Shown here in pieces: positions 1 through 5,460 of a stretch of DNA of 5,507 bases (position 1 is the stretch's first letter; each line of letters begins with the position of its first letter). This DNA comes from Pseudomonadota bacterium (GTDB lineage Bacteria; Pseudomonadota; Gammaproteobacteria; Burkholderiales; Burkholderiaceae_B). The notes beneath the pieces were generated by a model. The model made no database searches and was not told the origin of the DNA. It saw only the letters and a program-made list of their open reading frames with translations. The stretch spans positions 1 to 5,507 of the forward strand of contig JAEYVD010000356.1 of the NCBI GenBank assembly GCA_023432075.1, in the 5' to 3' direction. Position numbers and translations under genes: made by a program.

Positions 1-38
1 GTGCGTGGGCCGGCGGACGCGGCATCGCTGTCTTGCAT
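1..38 (-). CDS. Possible 5' end of a divergent gene (partial, unidentified)
   Basis: A minus-strand reading frame starts with ATG at 38-36 and runs off the left edge without a stop. It would encode MQDSDAASAGPR. An AGAG element lies about six bases upstream of the ATG. A gene divergent from a solute-binding protein gene is often its transcriptional regulator, and the palindromes at 91-105 and 165-179 would suit one, but twelve residues show no family. Alternatively the plus strand is open from position 1 to a TAA at 55-57 and could be the tail of an upstream gene ending in SCMQISEN. I cannot decide between these, or exclude that neither is coding. Confidence 0.25.
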   Translation of the reverse strand, partial: MQDSDAASAGPR

Positions 39-90
39 GCAAATCTCTGAAAACTAAGGGTTATCAACGAACGGACGAGGGAAAACCATT

Positions 91-105
91 GTCCGTAGGG
101 TGGAC
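91..105. promoter_or_regulatory. Upstream palindromic site GTCCRT-N3-RTGGAC (copy 1)
   Basis: The sequence GTCCGTAGGGTGGAC is an imperfect inverted repeat, with GTCC and GGAC as outer arms. It shares the pattern GTCC-R-T-NNN-R-T-GGAC and the exact 15-base length with the site at 165-179. It lies just upstream of the candidate -35 box at 112-117. A further half-like element, ACGGAC at 71-76, is the exact reverse complement of GTCCGT at 91-96. A dimeric repressor or activator site is the simplest reading, but the regulator is not identified. Confidence 0.45.
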
Positions 106-111
106 TCTACC

Positions 112-141
112 TTGATGCCATCCGCATGTATAGCGCAGAAT
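112..141 (+). promoter_or_regulatory. Candidate sigma-70 promoter for the Bug gene
   Basis: TTGATG at 112-117 matches four of six bases of the -35 consensus. CAGAAT at 136-141 matches four of six bases of the -10 consensus. The spacer is 18 bases. Transcription would start near 148, which leaves a leader of about 50 bases and would exclude translation from the ATG at 140. A TATAGC at 129-134 looks more like a -10 box by itself but has no -35 partner at proper spacing. Both elements are moderate, so this is a candidate only. Confidence 0.35.
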
Positions 142-164
142 GCGTTCATCCAATAATTCGAATC

Positions 165-179
165 GTCCATCTAATGGAC
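165..179. promoter_or_regulatory. Leader palindromic site GTCCAT-N3-ATGGAC (copy 2)
   Basis: GTCCAT (165-170) and ATGGAC (174-179) are perfect 6-base inverted arms around the spacer CTA. The centre, 172, is 74 bases from the centre of the matching site at 91-105. The site sits 20 bases before the start codon of the solute-binding protein gene and just downstream of the candidate promoter. An 8-base palindrome, ATTCGAAT, lies directly before it at 156-163. An operator is more likely than an RNA hairpin, because a 3-base loop with a 6-base stem is weak and the same pattern recurs upstream of the promoter. Confidence 0.5.
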
Positions 180-190
180 AGTACCTGCAC

Positions 191-195
191 GGAGA
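191..195 (+). promoter_or_regulatory. Ribosome-binding site deciding the Bug gene start
   Basis: GGAGA lies four bases before the ATG at 200. No comparable purine run precedes the in-frame ATG at 140 or the later in-frame ATG at 224. This supports the start at 200, which also gives a complete signal peptide. Confidence 0.7.
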
Positions 196-199
196 CACT

Positions 200-1189
200 A
201 TGACTACAGGTCACAAGCCTGGCATGCGGCGTTTGGCCGCCACCCTTCTGGCCACCGCCGCAAGCGCATTCGCAATGGGTTCCGCCCACGCAGCCTATCC
301 CGATAAGCCCGTCCGCATCGTGGTCGGTTTCTCGGCCGGCGGCACCACCGACGTGATCGCCCGCATCATGGCCAAGGAACTGACCGAGTCCCTCGGCCAG
401 TCGTTCGTGGTCGAAAACAAGCCGGGCGCCGGCAGCAACATCGCCACCGATCAGGTCATGCGCGCCACGCCTGATGGCTACACGCTGCTGTTCGTCGCGG
501 TGACCAGCGCGATCAACCAGACCTTGTACAAGAACGTGTCGTTCGACCTGACCAAGGACTTTGCCCCGGTCGCCCTGGGCGCCAAGGTGCCGAACATCCT
601 GGTGGTCAATCCCCAGGTGCCGGTCAAGTCCGTGAAGGAACTGGTCGACTACGCCAAGAAGAACCCGGGCAAGCTGGCTTTCGCCTCGTCCGGCAGCGGC
701 ACCTCCATCCACATGGCGGGCGAGCTGTTCAAGATGAAGGCGGGCATCGACGTCCTGCACGTGCCGTACAAGGGCAGCGCCCCGGCCTTGACCGACCTGA
801 TCGGCGGCCAGGTGCAATTCATGTTCGACAACATGCCGTCGGCCTGGCCGCACGCCCAGTCGGGCAAGCTGAACGCGCTGGCCGTGACCACCCGTGAGCG
901 CTCCAAGAGCGCGCCGGACCTGCCGACCATGCAGGAATCGGGCTTTGCGGACTTCGACGTGTCGTCCTGGTTCGGCCTGTTGGCCCCGGCCGGCACGCCG
1001 CCGGAAGTGATCAACAAGCTCAACGCCGCCATGCAGCAGGCGCTGGACAAGCCCTCTGTGCAGACCAGCTTTGAAAAGCTGGGCGCCGTGGGCGTGAAGA
1101 CCACGCCGGCCGAATTCGGCCAGTTCATCAAGTCGGAAGTCGACGGCTGGGCCCCCGTGGTCAAGGCCTCGGGCGCCAAGGTGGACTGA
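200..1189 (+). CDS. Bug/TctC-family tripartite tricarboxylate transporter solute-binding protein
   Basis: This 329-residue protein is a periplasmic binding protein of the Bug (Bordetella uptake gene, TctC-like) family. Such proteins capture small organic acids or related solutes for TctAB-type carriers; some act as sensors or are orphans. A basic N-terminus (R10, R11) and an alanine-rich core end in AHA before AYPDKP, so signal peptidase I should cut after about residue 31. Family signatures follow: PVRIVVGFSAGGTTD (37-51), the VVENKPGAGSN region (70-80), PDGYTLL (91-97), HVPYKG (187-192) and LLAPAGTPPEV (260-270). The length is normal for mature Bug proteins. The frame stays open upstream to an ATG at 140, but the ribosome site and the signal peptide favour the start at 200. 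No tctA or tctB gene is adjacent, so the partner carrier must lie elsewhere. The ligand cannot be told from sequence. Two palindromes at the promoter suggest specific regulation. Confidence 0.93.
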   Translation: MTTGHKPGMRRLAATLLATAASAFAMGSAHAAYPDKPVRIVVGFSAGGTTDVIARIMAKELTESLGQSFVVENKPGAGSNIATDQVMRATPDGYTLLFVAVTSAINQTLYKNVSFDLTKDFAPVALGAKVPNILVVNPQVPVKSVKELVDYAKKNPGKLAFASSGSGTSIHMAGELFKMKAGIDVLHVPYKGSAPALTDLIGGQVQFMFDNMPSAWPHAQSGKLNALAVTTRERSKSAPDLPTMQESGFADFDVSSWFGLLAPAGTPPEVINKLNAAMQQALDKPSVQTSFEKLGAVGVKTTPAEFGQFIKSEVDGWAPVVKASGAKVD

Positions 1190-1198
1190 TCGGCATGA

Positions 1199-1219
1199 CC
1201 GCCGGCGATCTGCCGGCGG
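1199..1219. repeat. GC-rich hairpin after the Bug gene
   Basis: CCGCCGGC (1199-1206) and GCCGGCGG (1212-1219) form a perfect 8-base stem with loop GATCT. It begins ten bases after the stop codon and has no T-run, so alone it is not a classical terminator. It may slow polymerase or protect the mRNA 3' end ahead of the terminator at 1234-1262. Confidence 0.5.
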
Positions 1220-1233
1220 ACGGGCCAAACAAG

Positions 1234-1262
1234 AAGGGACGGGCAATGCCCGTCCCTTTTTT
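1234..1262. terminator. Rho-independent terminator between the convergent Bug gene and trmJ
   Basis: AAGGGACGGGC (1234-1244) pairs perfectly with GCCCGTCCCTT (1248-1258) around a 3-base loop, AAT. A run of six T follows at 1257-1262 on the plus strand, so it should end Bug gene transcription efficiently. Read on the minus strand, the stem is followed by CTTGTTT, a weaker T-rich tail. It may therefore also serve trmJ, whose stop lies 46 bases away. Confidence 0.85.
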
Positions 1263-1308
1263 ATCCGTGCATTCGGCAATGCCGTTGCCGGCCTGCCGGT
1301 TTGGGCCG

Positions 1309-2085
1309 CTATTTCTTCTTGACCGCGTTCAGCATCGCCGTGCAGACGCCGCGCATCATGTCCACCTCGTCGCGGGTGAGCGACAGGCGCGAGTACAGAT
1401 GGCGCATGCGCGGCATCAGCTTCTTGGGGTGGGCGGGGTCCAGGAATTGCACGCCAACCAACGCTTCTTCCCAGTGGGCAAGAAAGGCCTGCACCGCCTC
1501 GCTGGAGGCCGGGGCCGCGCCGCGCGCGGGTTCCTGGGCGGTCGAGCGGGGCAGCAGTTCGGCCCCTTGGTCCACCAGCAGGGCATAACGCAGCTCCCAG
1601 GCGGCCAATTGCAGCGCCTGGGCGACGTTCAGCGAGCTGTATTCGGGATTGGCCGGGATATGGCAGATACGGTGGCACAGCGCGATCTGCGCGTTCGTCA
1701 GGCCGGCGCGCTCGGTGCCCAGCACCACGGCGGCCACACCCTCGGCCGTGTCCGCCAGATGTGCGCAGGCCAGGTCGGCCGCCTGCCGGATGTCGCACGG
1801 TGGAGGGCCCAGGTCGCGGACCCGCGCGGTCAACGCAAACGCCAGCGTGACGGGAGCCAGGGCTTCCTCCAGCGACGGGTAGATGCGGGCGTTCTCAAGC
1901 ACATCCAGCGCGCCGCTGGCCAGCGCCACCGCCTCCGGCTGGCTTGTTACATCCGGGAATTTGGGGTCCACCAGGACCAGTTCCGAGAAGCCCATCGTCT
2001 TGATTGCGCGGGCCGCGGAACCGACGTTTCCGGGGTGGCTGGGGTTCACCATTACGAAGCGAACACGTGAAAATGCTTGAGTCAT
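1309..2085 (-). CDS. trmJ: TrmJ, tRNA (cytidine/uridine-32-2'-O)-methyltransferase
   Basis: The 258-residue product belongs to the SPOUT (TrmH-like) methyltransferases. It should use S-adenosylmethionine to methylate the 2'-OH of residue 32 in the anticodon loop of several tRNAs, acting as a cytoplasmic dimer. The three family motifs are present. Motif 1 is NPSHPGNVGSAARA (14-27), with N20 and the catalytic-type R26. Motif 2 is GTERAGL (123-129). Motif 3 is IPANPEYSSLNVAQALQ (143-159), which contributes to the trefoil knot that binds the cofactor. The C-terminal region, with HWEEAL (204-209) and RMRHLYSRLSL (226-236), resembles the extension of E. coli TrmJ (246 residues) and separates it from TrmL. 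The gene is divergent from suhB, the same arrangement as in E. coli. No Shine-Dalgarno sequence stands at normal distance from the ATG (2085-2083); see the hairpin at 2093-2117. The tail ends in three lysines. Confidence 0.95.
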   Translation of the reverse strand: MTQAFSRVRFVMVNPSHPGNVGSAARAIKTMGFSELVLVDPKFPDVTSQPEAVALASGALDVLENARIYPSLEEALAPVTLAFALTARVRDLGPPPCDIRQAADLACAHLADTAEGVAAVVLGTERAGLTNAQIALCHRICHIPANPEYSSLNVAQALQLAAWELRYALLVDQGAELLPRSTAQEPARGAAPASSEAVQAFLAHWEEALVGVQFLDPAHPKKLMPRMRHLYSRLSLTRDEVDMMRGVCTAMLNAVKKK

Positions 2086-2092
2086 TTAAAAT

Positions 2093-2117
2093 GGCACGTT
2101 TGGCTTCGTGCCTTCCT
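2093..2117 (-). promoter_or_regulatory. Hairpin and distal Shine-Dalgarno in the trmJ leader
   Basis: On the minus strand, AGGAA (2117-2113) is followed at once by GGCACG (2112-2107), an 8-base loop AAGCCAAA and CGTGCC (2098-2093). The arms pair perfectly over six bases, five of them G-C. After the hairpin come seven bases, ATTTTAA, and then the trmJ ATG. Linearly, AGGAA ends 27 bases from the start codon, too far for normal use. With the hairpin folded out, the gap shrinks to seven bases, which is ideal. This resembles the hairpin-bridged ribosome site described for phage T4 gene 38. The sequence elements are seen directly; the function is inferred. Confidence 0.45.
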
Positions 2118-2214
2118 GGTTTTTTGGGTCGATTTCCCCGTGTGGGCGACGTCGCGCCGGGGGGCGGCAAGCGGCCTATCATCAAGCCAACTCATCGCAT
2201 ACGTACGGAATTTT

Positions 2215-3000
2215 ATGCACCCGATGCTCAACATCGCCATTAAGGCGGCCCGGCGTGCCGGCACCATTATCAACCGTGCCAGCATGGATTTGGAACGACT
2301 CAGCGTGGCTCGCAAGGGTCCGCGCGATTATGTCACGGAAGTCGATCGGGCCGCCGAAGAGTCCATCGTCGAAACGCTGCACGCCGCCTATCCGGACCAC
2401 GCCGTGCTGGGCGAGGAGTTCGGCCTGCAGGGTCCCGACCAAGCGGAATTCCAATGGATCATCGATCCGCTGGACGGCACCACGAACTTCATCCACGGCC
2501 TGCCCAACTACGCCGTGTCGATCGCGCTGACGCAGCGCGGCCAGGTCACGCAGGCGGTCATTTATGATCCTTCGCGTAACGAACTCTTCACGGCCAGCCG
2601 CGGCAGCGGCACGTTCCTGAACGATCGCCGCGTGCGCGTCTCGGGCCGTACCCGCTACCACGATGCGCTGCTGGGCGCGCACTGGCCCAACGCGGGCGAC
2701 CCCGAACAGGGCTCGCAGCGTTTCCGCCAGATGGCCGAGGGCGCCACCGGCGTGCGCCGCCTGGGTTCCACCGTGCTGGATCTGGCCTACGTGGCCACCG
2801 GCCGCCTGGACGGCTTCTGCGGCGTGGGTCTGAAGCCCTGGGATTTGGCGGCGGGCAGCCTGATGGTTCTGGAAGCTGGCGGCCTGGTCGCCGATTTCGA
2901 CGGCGAACAAGGCTGGATGGACAGCGGCAACGTGCTGGCCGCCAGCCCCAAGATCTTCACGCAGATGCTTGCCACGCTGAACCCGCCGTCCGCGGCCTGA
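2215..3000 (+). CDS. suhB: SuhB, inositol-1-monophosphatase family protein
   Basis: The 261-residue product is a Mg2+-dependent phosphatase of the FIG/IMPase superfamily. In E. coli, SuhB hydrolyses inositol monophosphate in vitro and is also part of the Nus antitermination complex needed for rRNA synthesis and folding. Visible metal-site residues are E67 in GEEFG, D84 and D87 in WIIDPLDGTTNF (81-92), and D210 in PWDLAAG (208-214). YDPSRNELFTASRG (117-130) and LGSTVLDLAYVATGRLDG (183-200) are further family blocks. The frame is open upstream to 2077, but the start at 2215 gives MHPMLNIA, identical to the E. coli SuhB N-terminus, and GGAA lies four bases before it. The protein is slightly shorter than E. 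coli SuhB (267), mainly at the C-terminal tail. At 152-160 it reads LLGAHWPNA, where many bacterial homologues have a GFPF-type segment. I see no convincing promoter in the 129-base divergent gap from trmJ. Confidence 0.95.
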   Translation: MHPMLNIAIKAARRAGTIINRASMDLERLSVARKGPRDYVTEVDRAAEESIVETLHAAYPDHAVLGEEFGLQGPDQAEFQWIIDPLDGTTNFIHGLPNYAVSIALTQRGQVTQAVIYDPSRNELFTASRGSGTFLNDRRVRVSGRTRYHDALLGAHWPNAGDPEQGSQRFRQMAEGATGVRRLGSTVLDLAYVATGRLDGFCGVGLKPWDLAAGSLMVLEAGGLVADFDGEQGWMDSGNVLAASPKIFTQMLATLNPPSAA

Positions 3001-3017
3001 TCTGCGCGGCGCAATGA

Positions 3018-3047
3018 AAAACCGGCCCTCGCGGCCGGTTTTCTTTT
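3018..3047. terminator. Bidirectional terminator between convergent suhB and nosX
   Basis: AAAACCGGCC (3018-3027) pairs perfectly with GGCCGGTTTT (3033-3042) around the loop CTCGC. The plus strand continues as TTTTCTTTT. The minus strand continues as TTTTTC after the stem, because five A residues precede it. Both directions therefore have a stem and a U-rich tail, fitting the 61-base gap between the suhB stop and the nosX stop. Confidence 0.88.
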
Positions 3048-3061
3048 ATCAGACGGGGCGA

Positions 3062-4060
3062 TCAGGCGTCGCCGGTCTGCGCAATCAACTGCCCGTCCGG
3101 CAGGACCATCCACGCTTGCACGCCCAGGCGGCGCACCAACTGCGCGGTGCGGTCCAGCGGCATGTTCGAAAACGCGGTCGACAGCGCATCGGCGGCGGTT
3201 GCCGTGGACGCCATCACGGACACGCTGCGGTACAGCGGCCGCGCCCGGCCGCTGTGCGGATCGAAGAGATGCGAGTACCGCCCCTGGGCATCCAACGGCG
3301 TGCCGTAACCGCCCGACGTGGCAAGCGCCTGGTTGCTGACCGGCACCTGCGTCAGGATCTGGTCCGGGGACAGAGGGTCGGCCAGCCCGACGCGCCAGCC
3401 CGTTGCGCCGGCCGACTCATCCAGGCCGCGGATTTCGCCCATATCCACCAGGGCGCGTTCCAGCCCGGCATGGCGAAGCAGGTCCGTCACGCGATCCGTG
3501 ATATAGCCCTGCGCGATGCCGTTCAGCGTAAGCGCCATGCCCGGCTGCAGGCGGATGCGCTGCGGGTCGATCTCGATGCCTTGGTAAGACACGCGCTGCA
3601 GGGCCGCTGCAATGTCGGCCTGCGCCGGTCCGCCCGCCGATGCCCCCGGCTGCGCGAAGTGATCGGCGTACACCCGCCACAGCGGCTGCACGGAGGGATC
3701 GAAGAGGCCGCCGGTCAGTTCGGCATAGTGCCGGCTTTCGCTCAGCAGCCGGACAAGATCGGACGGCGGATCAGCCAGGTACCCCTGGCGGTTCAGTACC
3801 GACAGCGCACTGTCGTCGCGGTACAGGCTGAATACGCCTTCCAGCCGCCGAAGTTCTTGCAGCGCCCGCTCGATCAGCCGTTCGGCGGTCTGGCGGTCGG
3901 GATGGTACAGCCGCAGTTCCGCATCGGCGCCCAGCGCCACGCCTTGCCAGCGCGTGGGCGCGATGGCCGCATGCGCGCGGCGCAGGAGGCTGGGGGCGAG
4001 GGCCAGCGCGGATGACGCGGCGACGATACCGAGGAAGCGGCGGCGGGTGGGACGATTCAT
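3062..4060 (-). CDS. nosX: NosX-type ApbE, FAD:protein FMN transferase
   Basis: The 332-residue product is an ApbE-family flavin transferase. NosX proteins split FAD and attach FMN through a phosphoester bond to a threonine of the periplasmic domain of NosR, the protein that feeds electrons to N2O reductase. The N-terminus holds a Tat signal, TRRRFLG (5-11), a hydrophobic stretch and AHA before AIAP, so cleavage is expected after about residue 31. ApbE blocks in order are FSLYRDDSALSVLN (77-90), TGGLFDPSVQPLW (116-128), LNGIAQGYITD (179-189), VDMGEIRG (205-212), ATSGGYG (247-253), YSHLFDPHSGR (262-272) and the metal-site block TAADALSTAF (288-297) with D291 and T295. Most ApbE proteins have AKGY where this one has AQGY. 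The gene follows nosL after 63 bases with only a weak ribosome site. Its place after nosFYL, not sequence alone, makes it nosX rather than a general apbE. Confidence 0.88.
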   Translation of the reverse strand: MNRPTRRRFLGIVAASSALALAPSLLRRAHAAIAPTRWQGVALGADAELRLYHPDRQTAERLIERALQELRRLEGVFSLYRDDSALSVLNRQGYLADPPSDLVRLLSESRHYAELTGGLFDPSVQPLWRVYADHFAQPGASAGGPAQADIAAALQRVSYQGIEIDPQRIRLQPGMALTLNGIAQGYITDRVTDLLRHAGLERALVDMGEIRGLDESAGATGWRVGLADPLSPDQILTQVPVSNQALATSGGYGTPLDAQGRYSHLFDPHSGRARPLYRSVSVMASTATAADALSTAFSNMPLDRTAQLVRRLGVQAWMVLPDGQLIAQTGDA

Positions 4061-4123
4061 GGCGTTATCTACTGAAAGGGCGCAAGGGGCAGGGACGTGC
4101 CGAGGCAGGGCGGCGGCCGATTG

Positions 4124-4633
4124 CTATTGGGCAAACACGTAGTCCTCGGGCACGTCGGCAAAGCGCACGACGCGGCCGCCGTGGGTCTGGGCGAAGGCAA
4201 GCGCCCGGGCCTGGTCCGAGAACGGCATGGCGTCTTCGGCGCCCATGCCGCCGACAAAGCTGGAACCGATGACATAGAACGCCTGGCGGGCGTCCACCCA
4301 AGCTTTCAGGTCCGCCGCGCCATCGGGCCCGGCGGCCGCCATGTCGTTGACGTAGATGGCGGCAAGCCCCTTGGGTTCTTCGGGCAGCAGGGTGTAGGCA
4401 AAGACCTGCTTGATGGACGAGAACCACACCGGCGCCGCGCGGCCCTTGACGAATATCTGACCCTTCGGCCCGGCGTGGTCCTTGAGCATCATCCCGCAGT
4501 AGTGGCCGACGGCGTCGGCGGTTACCGCCTGGGGCGCGGGCGGCGGCGCGGCGGGTTCGTCGCCGCCGCAGGCAGAAAGCGCCAGCGTGATGGCCGAGAA
4601 GGCCGCCACGGCGGCCCAACGTTGCAGCGTCAT
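4124..4633 (-). CDS. nosL: NosL, copper chaperone lipoprotein for N2O reductase maturation
   Basis: The 169-residue product is a NosL-family lipoprotein that binds Cu(I) and passes it to the NosDFY complex during assembly of the copper centres of NosZ. Residues 1-21 form a lipoprotein signal with lipobox LSAC, so C22 should be lipidated and the protein anchored facing the periplasm. A proline/alanine-rich linker (27-36) follows, then HYCGMML (44-50), whose C46 and M48/M49 form the typical copper-binding segment of the family. VWFSSIKQVFAY (69-80), AIYVNDMA (92-99) and FYVIGSSFVGGMGAEDAMPF (119-138) are also family-like. The start at 4633 is fixed by the lipoprotein signal, a strong GGAGGA at 4646-4641 and a 4-base ATGA overlap with the end of nosY. 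The frame stays open further upstream inside nosY, but that part is nosY read out of frame. Length is normal for the family. Confidence 0.94.
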   Translation of the reverse strand: MTLQRWAAVAAFSAITLALSACGGDEPAAPPPAPQAVTADAVGHYCGMMLKDHAGPKGQIFVKGRAAPVWFSSIKQVFAYTLLPEEPKGLAAIYVNDMAAAGPDGAADLKAWVDARQAFYVIGSSFVGGMGAEDAMPFSDQARALAFAQTHGGRVVRFADVPEDYVFAQ

Positions 4634-5460
4634 AGCTGTTTCCTCCGGAAGCAGAAGGCGGCCAGAAGGAACGGCACCGCGATCCACAGCAATTGCGCCG
4701 CAACCAGCAGCGGCACGGGCATTTGGGCCTGGTCGCTGACGCCGGCCATGCCCGCATACATGGAGATGTTTTCGAAGCCGGTCAGGTTGAGCAGGCGGTA
4801 CACGTCGGACGGGTTGGCCAGCAGCAGCGCGTTGAGCAGGCCCGGCGTGACGTGACGGCCTTGGTCCGCCGCCAGCACGCCCAGAAGGCCCATGTCGTAG
4901 ATGACGACAAAGAAGAGCCAGACACCCAGCGCGATGCCCGCCGCCGTCGCGCGTTCGCGCACCAGCGTGCTGATGAGGTAGCCCATTGCCAGAAAGCTCG
5001 CGCCCAGCAGCACGCTGGCCCCGATCAGCATGGCAAAGGGCCGCCACGCGCCAGCATCCATGCCGCCATACACCCATTGCAGCGCCAGTCCCGCAGACCC
5101 GTAGCCCGCGCCGGTTGCAATGGCCAGGATGGCCAGGTGACCGATGAACTTGCCCATGATGACCTGCCAGCGCGACACCGGATAGCTGAGCAGCAGGGCC
5201 ATGGTGCCGCGGTCGACCTCGCCGACGATCGCGTCATAGGCCAGCAGCATGGCAATGAGCGGCACCAGGAAGATCGACAGGCTGGACAGGCTGACCACCG
5301 TGACGGTGAGGGGATCGACCTTCACGGCGCCGGTGGGGGCGCTTCCCAAGAGACCCAGCGCCAGCGCCAGCGCGGCCAGAAGGACAGAGGTGGCAAGGAC
5401 CCAGCGGTTGCGCAGGCCGTCGCGGATTTCCTTGCCGATGATTGTGCTTACGGCGTTCAT
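4630..5460 (-). CDS. nosY: NosY, permease of the NosDFY ABC complex
   Basis: The 276-residue product is the ABC-2-type membrane subunit that, with the ATPase NosF and the periplasmic beta-helix protein NosD, is needed to mature the copper site of N2O reductase. Six hydrophobic segments are visible at about 20-40, 57-76, 104-124, 142-163, 174-196 and 249-271. The cytoplasmic N-terminus KEIRDGLRNRW (10-20) is typical of ABC-2 permeases. AYDAIVGEVDRGTMALLLSYP (74-94) is the conserved coupling region that contacts the ATPase. The long loop at about 197-248, with NPSDVYRLLNLTGFE (216-230), is characteristic of NosY. The length is the usual one for the family. The start overlaps the nosF stop by ATGA, and GGGAAG inside the nosF end can serve as ribosome site. 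The end overlaps nosL in the same way, so the three genes are probably translated in a coupled manner. Confidence 0.95.
   Translation of the reverse strand: MNAVSTIIGKEIRDGLRNRWVLATSVLLAALALALGLLGSAPTGAVKVDPLTVTVVSLSSLSIFLVPLIAMLLAYDAIVGEVDRGTMALLLSYPVSRWQVIMGKFIGHLAILAIATGAGYGSAGLALQWVYGGMDAGAWRPFAMLIGASVLLGASFLAMGYLISTLVRERATAAGIALGVWLFFVVIYDMGLLGVLAADQGRHVTPGLLNALLLANPSDVYRLLNLTGFENISMYAGMAGVSDQAQMPVPLLVAAQLLWIAVPFLLAAFCFRRKQL
4641..4646 (-). promoter_or_regulatory. Strong Shine-Dalgarno of nosL inside nosY
   Basis: GGAGGA on the minus strand lies seven bases before the nosL ATG (4633-4631). It is the best ribosome-binding site in the window and fixes the nosL start within the end of nosY. 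Confidence 0.8.

Noticed and set aside
156..163. ATTCGAAT palindrome as a separate operator.
   Set aside because: It is a single perfect 8-mer, which can occur by chance, and it has no second copy near the promoter.
140..199. Upstream extension of the Bug protein by 20 residues to the ATG at 140.
   Set aside because: It would add polar residues before the signal peptide, has no ribosome site, overlaps the palindrome at 165-179 and begins upstream of the likely transcription start.
1275..1290. Hairpin CGGCAA/TTGCCG just past the trmJ stop as a trmJ terminator.
   Set aside because: The 6-bp stem has no T-run on either strand. The element at 1234-1262 is a far better candidate.
146..1798. A 550-codon open frame on the minus strand opposite the Bug gene and into trmJ.
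   Set aside because: It is antisense to two well-supported genes. Its translation is rich in R, G, A and H with no domain, the usual result of high GC content.
2177..2182. TATCAT as a -10 box for suhB.
   Set aside because: No -35-like sequence lies 16-18 bases upstream, where the sequence is a G/C run.
2077..2214. Upstream extension of suhB by 46 codons.
   Set aside because: The start at 2215 gives the conserved MHPMLNIA N-terminus, and the extension would overlap the trmJ start and leader.
3014..4015. A 333-codon plus-strand open frame opposite nosX.
   Set aside because: It begins inside the terminator, is antisense to a clear ApbE protein and has a low-complexity R/Q/A/H composition.
4634..5077. 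Upstream extension of nosL into a 317-residue protein.
   Set aside because: The extra residues are nosY read in another frame. The lipobox signal and the Shine-Dalgarno fix the start at 4633.
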